From positions 11,359,501-11,423,500 of the forward strand of contig OZ020307.1 in NCBI GenBank assembly GCA_963971305.1: a DNA stretch of 64,000 nt, read 5' to 3'. Each line of letters begins with the position of its first letter. The first letter of the stretch is position 1. Made by a program: the position numbers and the translations under genes. The notes under the pieces were generated by a model. That model was not told the origin of the DNA. It saw only the letters and a list, made by a program, of their open reading frames with translations, and made no database searches. The DNA is from Arcuatula senhousia. Lineage: Eukaryota > Mollusca > Bivalvia > Mytilida > Mytilidae. Positions 45,251 through 56,600 of this stretch are shown one piece after another.

Positions 45251-47037
45251 TCCATATGCTTGAAAATCCTAAATTATTTAAATTATAAATTGTTTTACTC
45301 ATGCCAATTGTAAGATCTTGTTTTAGACTAGACATGTTTGTGTTTTACTATTTGTTCTTCAACTTCTATTTTCTTTGGTCTTGTCATTGTTTGTTATTTT
45401 TTTATATCTTGTGTTTAAATGTAGTCAAGTACTTCTCAGAACTGTGAGCCTAGTCATATCATTTGTTGAACGACAAGACCACCAATTAAATACTAGCATC
45501 TCAAATAAAAATCAAATGAAAACATTGAGACGGGTGGATGTAGTATTGCTACAAAAAATTGCTTTATATGAAAATATATTATATTAAGATCTGCAAAATA
45601 ATACAATTATACGATGAAACCGAGCTTGTTTAACAAGACAATACAGATTTTAAAGTGACGTAACTTGTAAAAAGATTTGTAGCCTTCCCACGTAGTCATT
45701 AAACGAATTCGAAGGTTTTTAGAAATCTAGTGATTATTTGTTACGCAAGATGAAATTTTATTTGTATGATTATTTGGTGATTATTTGTCGTTGATGGTCG
45801 TAAATAAAATTTTGAGCACCTTTGAAGAAGTGAAAATAGAATATAAAAATCAATCTCTTAGCAATAAGTTGCGGTTACGCAATGAAAATCCACATGAATG
45901 CTTTCAGGTTGTCAGACGGAAAACACTGCATCACGAAAACCTCTAAAGAGATAAATTTCAATACTGATAAAAATTATAGAATATGTCTACTTAGTTCAAC
46001 AACTACGCTCAGCTAGAATATTATATTGGAAAAGTTTTAAAAAAATAAATGATAGAAAGTAAAACAGTTTAATCATTTAATAAATTTTGATAGGCTTGTA
46101 AAAGATATATAATTACTTAATGGATTTAATGGTATAAAAATTACAAAGGAGTTAGTTTACGACGCCCTTTTTAAAGCAAGTAGTTCATACAGACCGGTCC
46201 GTTTTAAGGGGAAAAACCGTAGTACACAAAGCAATCCAACGCCCTTGTAAAAAGGATCAGACATTCAGATAATAAAGCATCAGTGTCTTGGGAGTGTTTT
46301 GGTTGCGATCCACCCATTCTCCGGTATGGCTGATTCGTTTTTGTCATTTTCTCTGGACTATGAGATTGATCATTCAAGTTCGGTAGTTTTGTTATTACCT
46401 TCATTTAGTGCATGTTTAGAATAATATTTGTGTCAATATGGTGTATTAAAGTGCCATACGACTGCCGATTTTATGTTAGAATATCTGTCAAATAATTTTT
46501 GTTTGTACTTTATCTCGTAATTTAGCAAGACAGTGATGGGTTTTCGATTTTCTCAAACATGTTGATTCATTTTATTTAAAACAAATGACTTTATATCATG
46601 AATTGTGACTAAGATGTTGTTTTCTTTAAAACATATCGTTGCCTTTTATTTTTGTCGAACATTGATATTTTCTTTCATGTGTCAATATACAAATCCATTG
46701 CATGATTTTGTATTTACTTGGTCAAATATATGTTTTTTCAATGGTTTTGTTGATGGTTCCGAATTTATGCTTGAACACAATTAATCCTTTGAAATAAAAC
46801 ATATAACTGTAATATTCATTTTATCATTGTATGATATGTGTAGTGAAAATTCAGCTTGTTCAATTTGTTTTGTTTTTAAATAAAAGATGACCATATGGTT
46901 TTAAAGTTTTATTTCAAGGAACTAAAGTTTTAGAAAAATATAATTAACAACATCTATCTTGTGATATTTGAATTATTGTTATACAAACATTCATTGAACA
47001 CATAACAATAATTCACTGCACACTTAATTGGAAATAA
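45251..47037. other. Non-coding; contains a family C end at 46290-46410
   Basis: 45410-45600 matches 57000-57170 (TTTGTTGAACGACAA, CAATTAAATA). At 46290-46410 the family C terminus lies inverted (CAAGTTCGGTAGTTTTGTTA). The counterpart in plus orientation is at 51975-52060. No gene recognised. Confidence 0.5.
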
Positions 47038-47160
47038 GCAGTGAGCGACGGGTGTGCTTTACTCTTCCGGAACACCTGAGTACATTAATATTACGAGTTG
47101 AGTTCGTGTGTTGATTTCTGTTGGGTTTATTTGTGTTTTTTACCTTAGTACATTTTTAAA
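47038..47160 (+). repeat. Family B tail fragment
   Basis: GCGACGGGTGTGCT, TACTCTTCCGGAACACCTGA and GAGTTCGTGTGTTGAT match the family B tail. Confidence 0.65.
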
Positions 47161-47767
47161 TTCGTCGCTTTTTGATTTTTTTTCATATTTTAAGACAGCA
47201 CGTGTCTCTTTGTCCAATGTTTGAGTGTGAGAAGAGCAACCAATCTATAACGTTTATAAATAACTCGAAACTATAGTCACAGGTAGTAATGTGTCATATC
47301 GTACAATGTTTGGTAAAGGGATTTTGTCATGGTATGGTAAAGGGAGGTCATGGTTTGTACAAGGGATCTTTTTCTAAAACATGTAAAAAATACCTTTATT
47401 TTAGTATCAAATAGTGAGGAGAGCTGAAAGGAATTGAACATGACGATAAAGGTTTACTGTGTTAGCTTTAAATCTGCTTAGTTGTGCTTATTAACCAAAT
47501 TTAAATTTTGTCATGGTTTGGTAAAGGGAACAGAAAATTGTCATGGTTTATACCATTATGTCATGGTTTATCACATTTTCTAAACTTAGGAGATCGGACA
47601 AATTATTAAGTATTTTCTGTTGTTTTATTGTGTTTGACGACATACTGTGTTTCCGTGTTTCTTAATACGCATCTTTAACCCCCGAAAAAATCATTGGATC
47701 GTTTCTTGGAATTTATAGATCGTTACCTTCAGTAATAGCATATAAAAGATATATATTTTTATATATA

Positions 47768-49047
47768 TGTTACAGTAAATTCGTGTAATCAGTAAATACG
47801 TGAATTTCCTAAAGATGTCAGTAAATTCATGTATTTACTGGGCGATTTAGGAAATACATGTATTTCCTTAGTTGACCAGTAAATACGTGTATTTACTGAT
47901 TTTTCTTGCACAATTTACACGTATTTACTGGGCATGGTTGGTGACACCAAATGTAGTATCTAACTTTAATCTTAAGGTTTAAAACATCAAATTTTTTTCA
48001 TGCTTAACATTTATTAAGGGCTTAATAAGATTTTACAAGCTTTTTGGTAATAATACTAAATATATTTTTATAGTAAGCTTTGTGAAACCCTTTTTTTTAA
48101 ATGGTAGTAAACATCCCTAATAAATGCGCAGCAGCACTAAGTTTATCCATAAATTTACAATTTATGTTATCATAATCAGGTTAGAAACAAAACGCTTATA
48201 TGCATACTCCTTGTATGTTATGGTCATTATTTATATGAGTGAGTGAGTTGGTGTTTTACGTCCTTGCAATACTAGATAGGTTTTTTAAAAGCAATGAACA
48301 TGCAAAACAAATGTCAAAATGAACATGAAATGATGATAAGACATATGGGGTTGGGGTGGGAAACATAGGAACAATAAATATTGAAGACCACATGAAAATG
48401 GGCGAAAAATTTAGCCTATATGATGCACTATTTGGCAGTCCACAAAGGCATATTTTATGTGCATGAATTAAGCGTGGCACTCTCCACAAACGTTGGTCAA
48501 CTATGGTCAGAGGTCACGCTTTCCGTATTATTGAACTGATAACCGCTGCGGACGAGGGCAACCCTATTCAGTCACCTAGGGTACACACTTGGTCGCTCTG
48601 TGAGCTGAGCACTAACCCAATGTCAGAATACCAAGAACCTTAGTCGCCTCTTACGACAAGATAGGCTCTGCTGGGGACCTATTCCCCATCCGGGCACCAC
48701 ATGAAACTATTAACCATAAAGCCATTTATAATATGTAACAGAATTGAAATTGTTTAAAAAATGTACAATTCACTAACATGTCAAATTGGTGAAAAATAGT
48801 AAAAACATTGTTTTTGTATTAACTTTATTACAAACTTGACACAGAAAATTATAATATACAAAGTTTTATCTTCCAAAATAAGTCTCAGTAAAAACGTGTA
48901 AAATCTCTTCAAAAGTTTAGGAAATTCATGTATTTACTGACCATTTTTAGTAAATACACGTATTTACTGGGTGCCTTAGTAAATTCACGTATTTACTAAA
49001 TTTCAGTAAATACGTGTATTTACTGATTACACATATTTACTGTAACA
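47768..49047. mobile_element. Nested TIR element with arrays of a 20-bp palindrome
   Basis: Left end TGTTACAGTAAATTCGTG and right end (reverse complement TGTTACAGTAAATATGTG) are inverted repeats inside TATATA-type flanks. Both termini carry clustered variants of the palindrome AGTAAATACGTGTATTTACT (47770-47940 and 48885-49045). The centre holds a mollusc repeat-like core at 48231-48703. Confidence 0.78.
48231..48703 (+). repeat. Mollusc SINE-like core inside the nested element
   Basis: Begins GAGTGAGTGAGTTGGTGTTT TACG (split here for length) and ends with TTAGTCGCCTCTTACGACAA followed by GGGGACCTATTC and CGGGCACC. This opening and ending resemble a short repeat found across many molluscs. 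The classification is from memory, not a search. The minus-strand frame 48256-48489 lies inside it and is not a gene. Confidence 0.5.
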
Positions 49048-49329
49048 TATATAATTTAAATCCTTTTAATTGCTCTAGACCGTCACTATGCCAACATCAT
49101 ATACTAACCATCAGGATTACCATTGAACAATTAAATATGAATATGGTTATTGTACAATGTATAAGCTTCTAGAAACAGTACAAGCTACTCCTGTATGATA
49201 ATATAAAAAAATACTATGGATGAAGCAAACGTTTCTCTAATAATATAAGCACTGCTGTTGCACTGAATAATATTATGAAGCAACATATTCCCTGAGATAT
49301 GCAAGAAGCAGAGGTACATGTACTAATGG

Positions 49330-49545
49330 GGTATCCATAACTGAATGTCAATCAATAACGCGAACTCCAGTCGAAACGAGAATGAACTCAGGTGCTCCGG
49401 AAGAGTAAGCAGTTCCTGCTTGCTATAGCACACCCGTCGCGTTACCAACAGTCAATTCAGTGCGTCAAATCCGGTAAAGGAAGACAAAACAAAACCCTAT
49501 GACAAACCAACGTCTGCACTCATCTGATGCCCTTTGCAATAGTTC
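49330..49545 (-). repeat. Family B tail fragment (inverted)
   Basis: GCGAACTCCAGTCGAAACGA, GGTGCTCCGGAAGAGTAAGC and TCAAATCCGGTAAAGGAAGA are reverse complements of the tail at 13620-13830. Confidence 0.72.
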
Positions 49546-50687
49546 AGTTGTGTCCTTCTATCAATACTGAAAGAAAAAGCTTCATTGATAGGAAGTAGAG
49601 AGTTTTAAGTATATATATTAGCGGCAATAAGCAAAATCATGCATTAAACCTCGTGCCTAGTCAGTGTTTTCTTGTATACCTTTGTATCTATTTTGACTTT
49701 GAGTTTCCATATTAAATCCCATATCATTTCTCAAGCGATGTTATTGTCTCAGCTTATGCCTACATCTAATATGGGAGTCTCGAAATGATATGGAACATGA
49801 TATGGCAATTTCTGTATACATTGTAATAATAATTATCTCATGATTACTCTAACATGTCTTATGAATGGCATACAAATTATACTGTTATATTTTTTTCCAG
49901 GAGCGGTTGATATGTATATTTGCAGTATGCATTATTTTGGTAATATATACATATGACCGGTATATGATTGAATAAGATTTAAAATATCATTTTAAAATAT
50001 CCCTTGACCAAACCATGCCCACCCTACACTAAACCATGACGTCCCTTGTACAAACCATGACAAGTAAAAAAAATATATTTTTGCAATGCATTAGCTTTGT
50101 AAGCGTTTAATTACGCTGAAAAATGTGTCAAAAGATTGTATGCACAGTAAATGATTGTTTTTGAGCAACATCTGGCTTTTACCTTTGCTTGGAACATAAA
50201 ATGATGTTATTTTATCAATCGAACAAAACTATTTTTCCTGAATGATTTAGCGAGTATATTCCATCATTTACATGTGCCATATTTTAGTATAAATATATCT
50301 TGCCCTTAAAAATGCCCGAAAACGCCTTTTGTGCCCGGAAAAATTATGATTTCATTTTTGCAGACGACATTATGCAAATATCCCTTGTACTAACCATGAC
50401 GCCCTTGACTAAACCATAACAAAATCCCTTTACCAAACGTTTTACGATATGACACATTACTACCTGTGATAGTATTAAAAAATCGTCAACACAACTAAAT
50501 TTTCACTCAAGCTCAATTACAAGTGGTATCGTCACCTGGTTTAAGAATAGATAATCAACCTGTTTGTTTTTGTCTCAATTTTGTAGAGTTAGATAAGAGT
50601 AGGGTAAATAGGGATTGGAGAAGGCCCCACTTGTTTCACTATCCAGTTTGAATAGATGGGTTTAAACTAAAAACGAGTAATTTTGTT

Positions 50688-50850
50688 GTAATGTATATGC
50701 ATATTTCCAGGAGTAACGTCTCATTAGCAGCATTTGAATCAAAACAATGGAAAGTGAAAAACCAATTTTATTTGTTGAACTAAAATACCCAAAGCTAAAC
50801 AAGTTACCAAAAAAAAGCCAAATTAGCCCTCAAAAAGCTAATTTCATGTT
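50688..50850 (-). mobile_element. R2 fragment with degenerate hammerhead
   Basis: The minus strand has CAAATGCTG, CTAATGA (G5 changed to A), a stem II-like region, GAAA and the ATATGCATAT stem III. The 3' strand of stem I is mutated. Expected to be inactive. Confidence 0.65.
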
Positions 50851-50935
50851 TTAGAAATAAGGGGGAAACCATTTTTTTTTTTTCATTTTATGGGGGCTTT
50901 CTTAAAATTTGAAATAAATAAATAAAAATAACAAC

Positions 50936-51195
50936 AAAGTTCTAGACAGTAAATTTAGCTACGCCTGGCGCGCATTTCGTCTATTCAAGACTCATCGGAG
51001 GCGCTCTACCAAAAATATTGAAAATGCTAAATACTTTATGATTATGAAGACCATAGAACAATAAAACCAAAAATACCAAACGGGGGAACCAAATTATTAC
51101 TAAGATGATCAACCTATGTCTGGGGTAGGAAGAACCTTAGGGTTTAGACAATTTAATAAAATGTAGGATGCCAAAAAGGAAATAAAAGGGACGGA
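50936..51195 (-). mobile_element. R1 fragment with degenerate hammerhead
   Basis: Hammerhead at 50962-51003. The core reads CCGATGA (U4 changed to C) and the base pair before the cleavage site is altered. Landmarks GGAACCAAATTATTACTAAG and CCTATGTCTGGGGTAGGAAG identify the family. Confidence 0.7.
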
Positions 51196-51295
51196 CAGTG
51201 CTCGGATTAAAAAAGTGTTTTTGGCTGTAGACAATTTTTGGCATTTAGATAAAACTACTAAAACGTAGAATGGTTGTCTAGTTTATTTTCTATAC

Positions 51296-51650
51296 CTCCG
51301 TATTACGGGGCGCCGAATGGGACTGTTGTGATTTTGTACACAAAATATAATTTTGTCATAACAAAATCAATTTTGTCTTACAAAACTATGTTATCTAACA
51401 AGAACTTCAATTTTGTATTGACAAAATTTGTTTCTGTAGACAAAATTGTAAACAAAACTCATTTTTGTCATGACAAAATTGAATTTTGTCAAATAGGCAT
51501 GCAAATATAAACTTATTTGCATACAAAATTGACTTTGGTTACCCAATATGTAAATAAAAGAACAAAAGTCATATTTGTAACACAAAAGTCAATTTTGTAA
51601 CACAAAAGTCAATTTTGTAACACAAAAATCAGTTTTGTATGCAAATTAGT
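51296..51650. repeat. Cluster of short palindromes around ACAAAATT
   Basis: Repeated units such as TTTTGTCATGACAAAATTGA and the tandem ACAAAAGTCAATTTTGTAAC (three near-copies at 51560-51640). Units face both ways, so many small hairpins are possible. Frames on either strand here are products of the repeat. Confidence 0.65.
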
Positions 51651-53150
51651 TTACATATCGTATCACGTTTTTGTAAGAAGGCATTTCATTGGATATAGTA
51701 ACCGCAGGAGTATTTATTCGAATAGATGATTGGCCATAAGACTTACTAATGAAGTATATATGCATGTCAAATATATAGAATATTTCGTACTATACTTGTC
51801 TTGTTTTAACTTTTACTTATATTATTAATTTACAAAGACTGTTAAGTGTTAAATTTGAAGATACGGACAAAATGTCAGATTTTCAATCATTATCTTTCCG
51901 TCATTGACTTTAAAAAAATACTTTTTCGTACTAGAAATTGACATTATATTTTACGTATCATGCAAAATTTAGCTGATAAAGGTAATAACAAAACTACCGA
52001 ACTTGAATGATCAATCTCGTAGTCCAGAGAAAATGACAAAAACGAATCCTGAAAACATTGATTAACCGTTTGTCTTCATAAGGTGTTAATTGCAAGTGGG
52101 CAATGTTTGTCTTGTATCACATACAAAGAACGTAAATGCCCCTTAAAATACCCGTAAATAGGGTCTTGGATGACGACGCATGGGGCTTGTCTGAAGTTCA
52201 TTAATTCATAGGTAATTATCACAAATATTGCGAAAATTAAGAGCCATGACTATGTTTTAGTACAGTCAAATATGTATTCTTGTCTACTAATGCAAGCTGT
52301 CATTATAGTAGGTTATGGTACATGTTTTAGCGTCAGTCCCGAAATAGTGCAAAATTTGCAATGGTTAAAAATTGCCATTTTACTAGCTTTATTTACAAGA
52401 TGGTCTTGATGAAAATAATGCAGGGATAAACGCTGAAACGATTATCCACGGCTAAAAGTAAAATAGATTTTCAGTAACTTACCAACCATAAGCTTGCTGA
52501 TGGTCGTGGTGCCTCATGTCAATTCACATATCAATACTCGCTTGCGATATAGTTCCTTTCCAACACTTACTACTCTACTTTTTTTTAACATAAACAGATA
52601 GATTTGTAAATTATCCCAGCTACCAGTACTTTCAGTACTTTGATTTATATGAAACATTCAAGTGCTTGTATTTTATAAGCATAAAAGACCCTATACAGCT
52701 CTACTAGATGTGAAGTTCTTTTGATTTTATTTCCATTTTCCGTTCATCATCACATGTAAGTTGACATTTTCGACTTTTGGTTTTAAGAAGCTAAAGAGTA
52801 TTAAAGGGAAGACTGAAGACAATGTACGAAAACAAACAGCGCAACTTAACTGCAATCAGCAAATGAAATTGCAAAAAGAGAAAAATTATGAGGTGTAGGA
52901 AAGGGGGGACAGTTTCTGTTTGTTTCCACAAACTTTTTTGCGTCAAGAAGAAGATAATGAGGTTTGGGGTAAGTGCCATACTATTTTCCTAGATTCTATT
53001 AGAGCACTTTATATTTACTTTATGATCTTTGCTACTATGGTGACAAGGCATGGATCCTACCATGTTTTTTTTTAAATAATGGTTATGGTTTTTCTAGCCA
53101 TTGAATTGTATTTGTGTAAAATATTAGTCTATGTGAATCTGAAATACACA
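51651..53150. other. No gene recognised; family C end at 51975-52060
   Basis: The family C terminus (AAAGGTAATAACAAAACTAC) is followed by AT-rich sequence without coding signal. Confidence 0.45.
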
Positions 53151-53151
53151 C

Positions 53152-53425
53152 GTTGCTATCAATATACATATATCTGTACCCAAGCATATATTAAAGTCGT
53201 TGCTACGATTAAGACCTTGACGCTATCAATGTTCATATAACTGTACCCCAGGCATATATGATGTGACTCCGATATAGGCCTGATTACTTTTAACAAATAT
53301 AGAACTGTACCCTGATATAGGCCAGGTTGTTATCAATACCCATATATCTGTACGCAGGCATATATCAAAGTCATGACTCCGATATAGTCTGGTTGCTATC
53401 AATACATATATAAATGTGTCCAGCA
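53152..53425. repeat. Short degenerate tandem repeat
   Basis: Three to four copies of a unit of roughly 65-100 bp built on CTATCAATAC, CATATATCTGTAC, GGCATATAT and GACTCCGATATAG. Confidence 0.55.
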
Positions 53426-53462
53426 GTGCTGGATCCAGAGGATCCCCCTTTCTGTAGAAATA

Positions 53463-53882
53463 CAAATGACAACAAAGTTCCAGACAATAAATTTTGCTAC
53501 GCCTGACGCGCGTTTCGTCTATTCAAGACTCATCAGAGGCGCTCTACCAAAAAAATTGAAAATGCCAAACACTGTATGAATATGAAGAGCATAGAACAGT
53601 ATAACCAAAAATACCAAACTGGGGAACCAAATTATTACTAAGATATTCAACCTATGTCTGGGGTAGGAAGAACCTTAGGGTTTAGACAATTTTGAAATTT
53701 AGACGGATAATTTAAAGCTTTGATGTATTCTCCAACTCAAAAGTGTTGGTGCCGGAGCGGGCTAACCTCGGGGAATTTAAACTCCACCAGCAGTGCTAAC
53801 CTTCACGTGTGTTCGAAATACAAATGACAACAAAGTTCCAGACAATAAATTTTGCTACGCCTGACGCGCGTTTCGTCTATGC
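53463..53882 (-). mobile_element. R1 retrozyme-like partial dimer
   Basis: One full R1 unit plus the 3' part of a second, head to tail on the minus strand. The complete unit carries a canonical hammerhead at 53500-53541. The partial one (53858-53880) breaks off within stem II. Confidence 0.78.
53500..53541 (-). ncRNA. Hammerhead ribozyme, family R1, complete core
   Basis: Stem I CGCCT/AGGCG, core CTGATGA, stem II GTCT/AGAC with loop TGAAT, GAAA, stem III ACGCGCGT, cleavage after GUC. Every invariant position agrees with a type I hammerhead. Confidence 0.88.
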
Positions 53883-55734
53883 ATCTATATGAAATCATTG
53901 AAGCATGAACAAAGTTGGTTCCTTTTAAGAATTTCTGGATTCACCACTGCATTAATCAATATCTTTACCAAATGCATTTTCTGGTATTGCACTTGCTTTC
54001 AGGTTAGTTGATGAACCTGGGCACTCGTTAAATAAGGTGTCAATAACACGATGAAGCTTAATGGTATATAATTGAGGTAACAAGATTACATTTTAGCACA
54101 TTCGCTACTCAGTGGCCAGAAGACAAGTTATTATCCTTAATAGCTCAGAGGTTTACTATCAATGACTAGTAAGGCAGTGCATTTCATTTCAAATATCTCC
54201 TAGTTAATGTGCTTAATTGAATACTTCTAAGTATGCGAAAAAATATATGTAAGTAATACCCTTAATATATTTACTTCCTACGTTTCCTAGATATTCAGCA
54301 TTGTTTTGAAATACAGTGATCCTATGACTTTAAGGACATTGGTATTTTCTTATACTAGTGGTAGATCCTAATTGTGAAATCATCACTTGTTAATGACTCC
54401 TAACAATCGATTTCTCGTGACTTTTAGCGATTCTAATAGAACTCCTGACAGTTTTAACTTATATTCCGGGTTAATGATTAAGCTTCCACCAATGCAAGTT
54501 TGGAAAAAATCGGGATTGTTTTGTTAAAAAATTACCAATTGGTTTCTTAAGTTGATCAAAAAAAGAAAGTAACAAATTGCTTACTTGATTATTAAAGTAC
54601 TACACATAAGCCATATGTTTTTGCAATGTACGTCTTGGAGTTTCGGGTAAGACAGCAATATTCTAAGGGTCAAAAGATCATTAACAGAGATTTGCTCTTG
54701 AAATTGATATAATTTCGATTCTAATGTAACAATTACAGTCGATTAAAGGAAAGCCTTATGATATATAGGATGCTATAGACATACATATAATAAGCAGGAA
54801 ATTTGGCTTCACATATTCTTGTCTCTCTGTTAGTGGCTTTTCAAGTAGATTAACATGCTGATTTTTCTATGCACAGCTTTTACTTTGTATACAATTACGA
54901 AAAAAAACATCTGAATATAAATTTGTCCATGCTTTGTACGTTTATGCAGTAAAATATTATGCTATGATGTTTCTGTGTTTTCTTTCTGCTTAAATTTACT
55001 CCATATAACGCATGAATAACCCTAAAATAGTCATACACAAGTAGAATGAAAAACAATTACTGAAATTTAATGCTAGTGGTGACCAATGGCAGGGTACTTC
55101 AGATCCTGTTATGCTGATAGCATTATACAATATTTTGTATAGTTTATAGTACATAGCCTAATCCAACTACAATATATTAAGTTTAAATATCAGTCATTTC
55201 ATACGAATTCTAATCACTTGGTCTTCATGCTTATTTTTGCAAAGAACAATTTCACAACTTGGTTTATAAAGTCATGCTTAGTGTCAATGATTGTTGATGT
55301 CTTAAAGATGTAGCTTCTATTATGTTTAATATTTCCTAATCATTGTATGTGTCAAGCGTGGCCATCATTCTGTGAACTTTGTATTTGGTGTTTTTTACAA
55401 TGGCTATGGTCATTAACGATAATTTTTGACACAAGATCAATTTTTTAAGACATCCTTCAGGATAAAAATAATTGAAAAACAATGTAATAACAATGAATGA
55501 AAGATAAAACTTCTCGATTTAAGGCCGTAAATGATGATTGTTGTCAGCCTTGGTTATATGTACCAATCCAATGAATGAATCATGAAAACTAATAATGATC
55601 AGTAATTATAAAGGAAACCATCAATTGGTAGCCTATGATATAACCACAGAGACGTAGGACAAGAATACAAACAAGGAAGAACCAACAAACAAACAATGCA
55701 AAAAAAAATAAAAAAAGCATTAGGTATATCTCAC
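53883..55734. other. Non-coding; from 54830 matches the 42.8-44.0 kb block
   Basis: No gene recognised. The right part is the second arm of the duplication described at 42790. Confidence 0.5.
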
Positions 55735-56600
55735 GATGTTTGTTGTATGCTGGTTTGGCATCTTAAGCCTAGTTCACATAAGTATTACGATGTCTGTTGT
55801 CTTAAGCCTAGCTCACATAAGTATTACGATGTTTGTTGTCTTAAGCCTAGTTCACATAAGTATTACGATGTTTGTTGTATGATTGGTTTGGCATCTTAAG
55901 CCTAGTTCACATAAGTATTACGATGTTTGTTGTCTTAAGCCTAGTTCACATAAGTATTACGATGTGTGTTGTCTTAAGCCTAGTTCACATAAGTATTACG
56001 ATGTTTGTTGTCTTAAGCCTAGTTCACATAAGTATTACGATGTCTGTTGTCTTAAGCTTAGTTCACATAAGTATTACGATGTCTGTTGTCTTAAGCCTAG
56101 CTCACATAAGTATTACGATGTTTGTTGTCTTAAGCCTAGTTCACATAAGTATTACGATGTTTGTTGTATGATTGGTTTGGCATCTTAAGCCTAGTTCACA
56201 TAAGTATTACGATGTTTGTTGTCTTAAGCCTAGTTCACATAAGTATTACGATGTGTGTTGTCTTAAGCCTAGTTCACATAAGTATTACGATGTTTGTTGT
56301 CTTAAGCCTAGTTCACATAAGTATTACGATGTCTGTTGTCTTAAGCTTAGTTCACATAAGTATTACGATGTTTGTTGTCTTAAGCCTAGTTCACATAAGT
56401 ATTACGATGTCTGTTGTCTTAAGCCTAGTTCACATAAGTATTACGATGTCTGTTGTCTTAAGCCTAGTTCACATAAGTATTACGATGTCTGTTGTCTTAA
56501 GCCTAGTTCACATAAGTATTACGATGTTTGTTGTATGATTGGTTTGGCATTTTAAGCCTTGTTCGCATAACTATTATGATGATTGTTGTATGATTGGTTT
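55735..56600 (+). repeat. 39-bp minisatellite with higher-order blocks
   Basis: About 19 good copies and one degenerate copy of a 39-bp unit containing AGCCTAGTTCACATAAGTAT and TACGATGTTTGTTGT. Blocks end with ATGATTGGTTTGGCAT (55879, 56168, 56535), giving a higher-order pattern. The copy-to-copy difference is mainly at one T/C/G site in GATGTNTGTTG and a C/T in AGCCTAG. Because 39 is a multiple of 3, frames of 13-residue repeats stay open in two registers. I regard these as shadows. Confidence 0.9.

Larger units (their letters stand above)
47278..50468. mobile_element. 3.2-kb TIR element with subterminal AAACCATGAC repeats
   Basis: Ends CACAGGTAGTAATGTGTCAT and its reverse complement extend into about 60-95 bp of inverted homology (TTTGGTAAAGGGATTTTGT). 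ATAGT flanks both ends (47273-47277, 50469-50473). Multiple GTCATGGTTT/AAACCATGAC motifs crowd both subterminal regions. Inside are a second TIR element (47768-49047) and a family B tail (49330-49545, minus). No transposase ORF, so it is non-autonomous and unclassified. Confidence 0.78.

Noticed and set aside
48256..48489. Minus-strand frame of 77 residues
   Set aside because: It falls within a mollusc SINE-like repeat inside a TIR element.
55872..56555. Two long plus-strand frames of 13-residue repeats (KPSSHKYYDVCCL type and LSLVHISITMFVV type)
   Set aside because: They come from a 39-bp minisatellite whose unit is a multiple of three, so frames stay open automatically. There is no promoter, splice context or non-repeat coding sequence.
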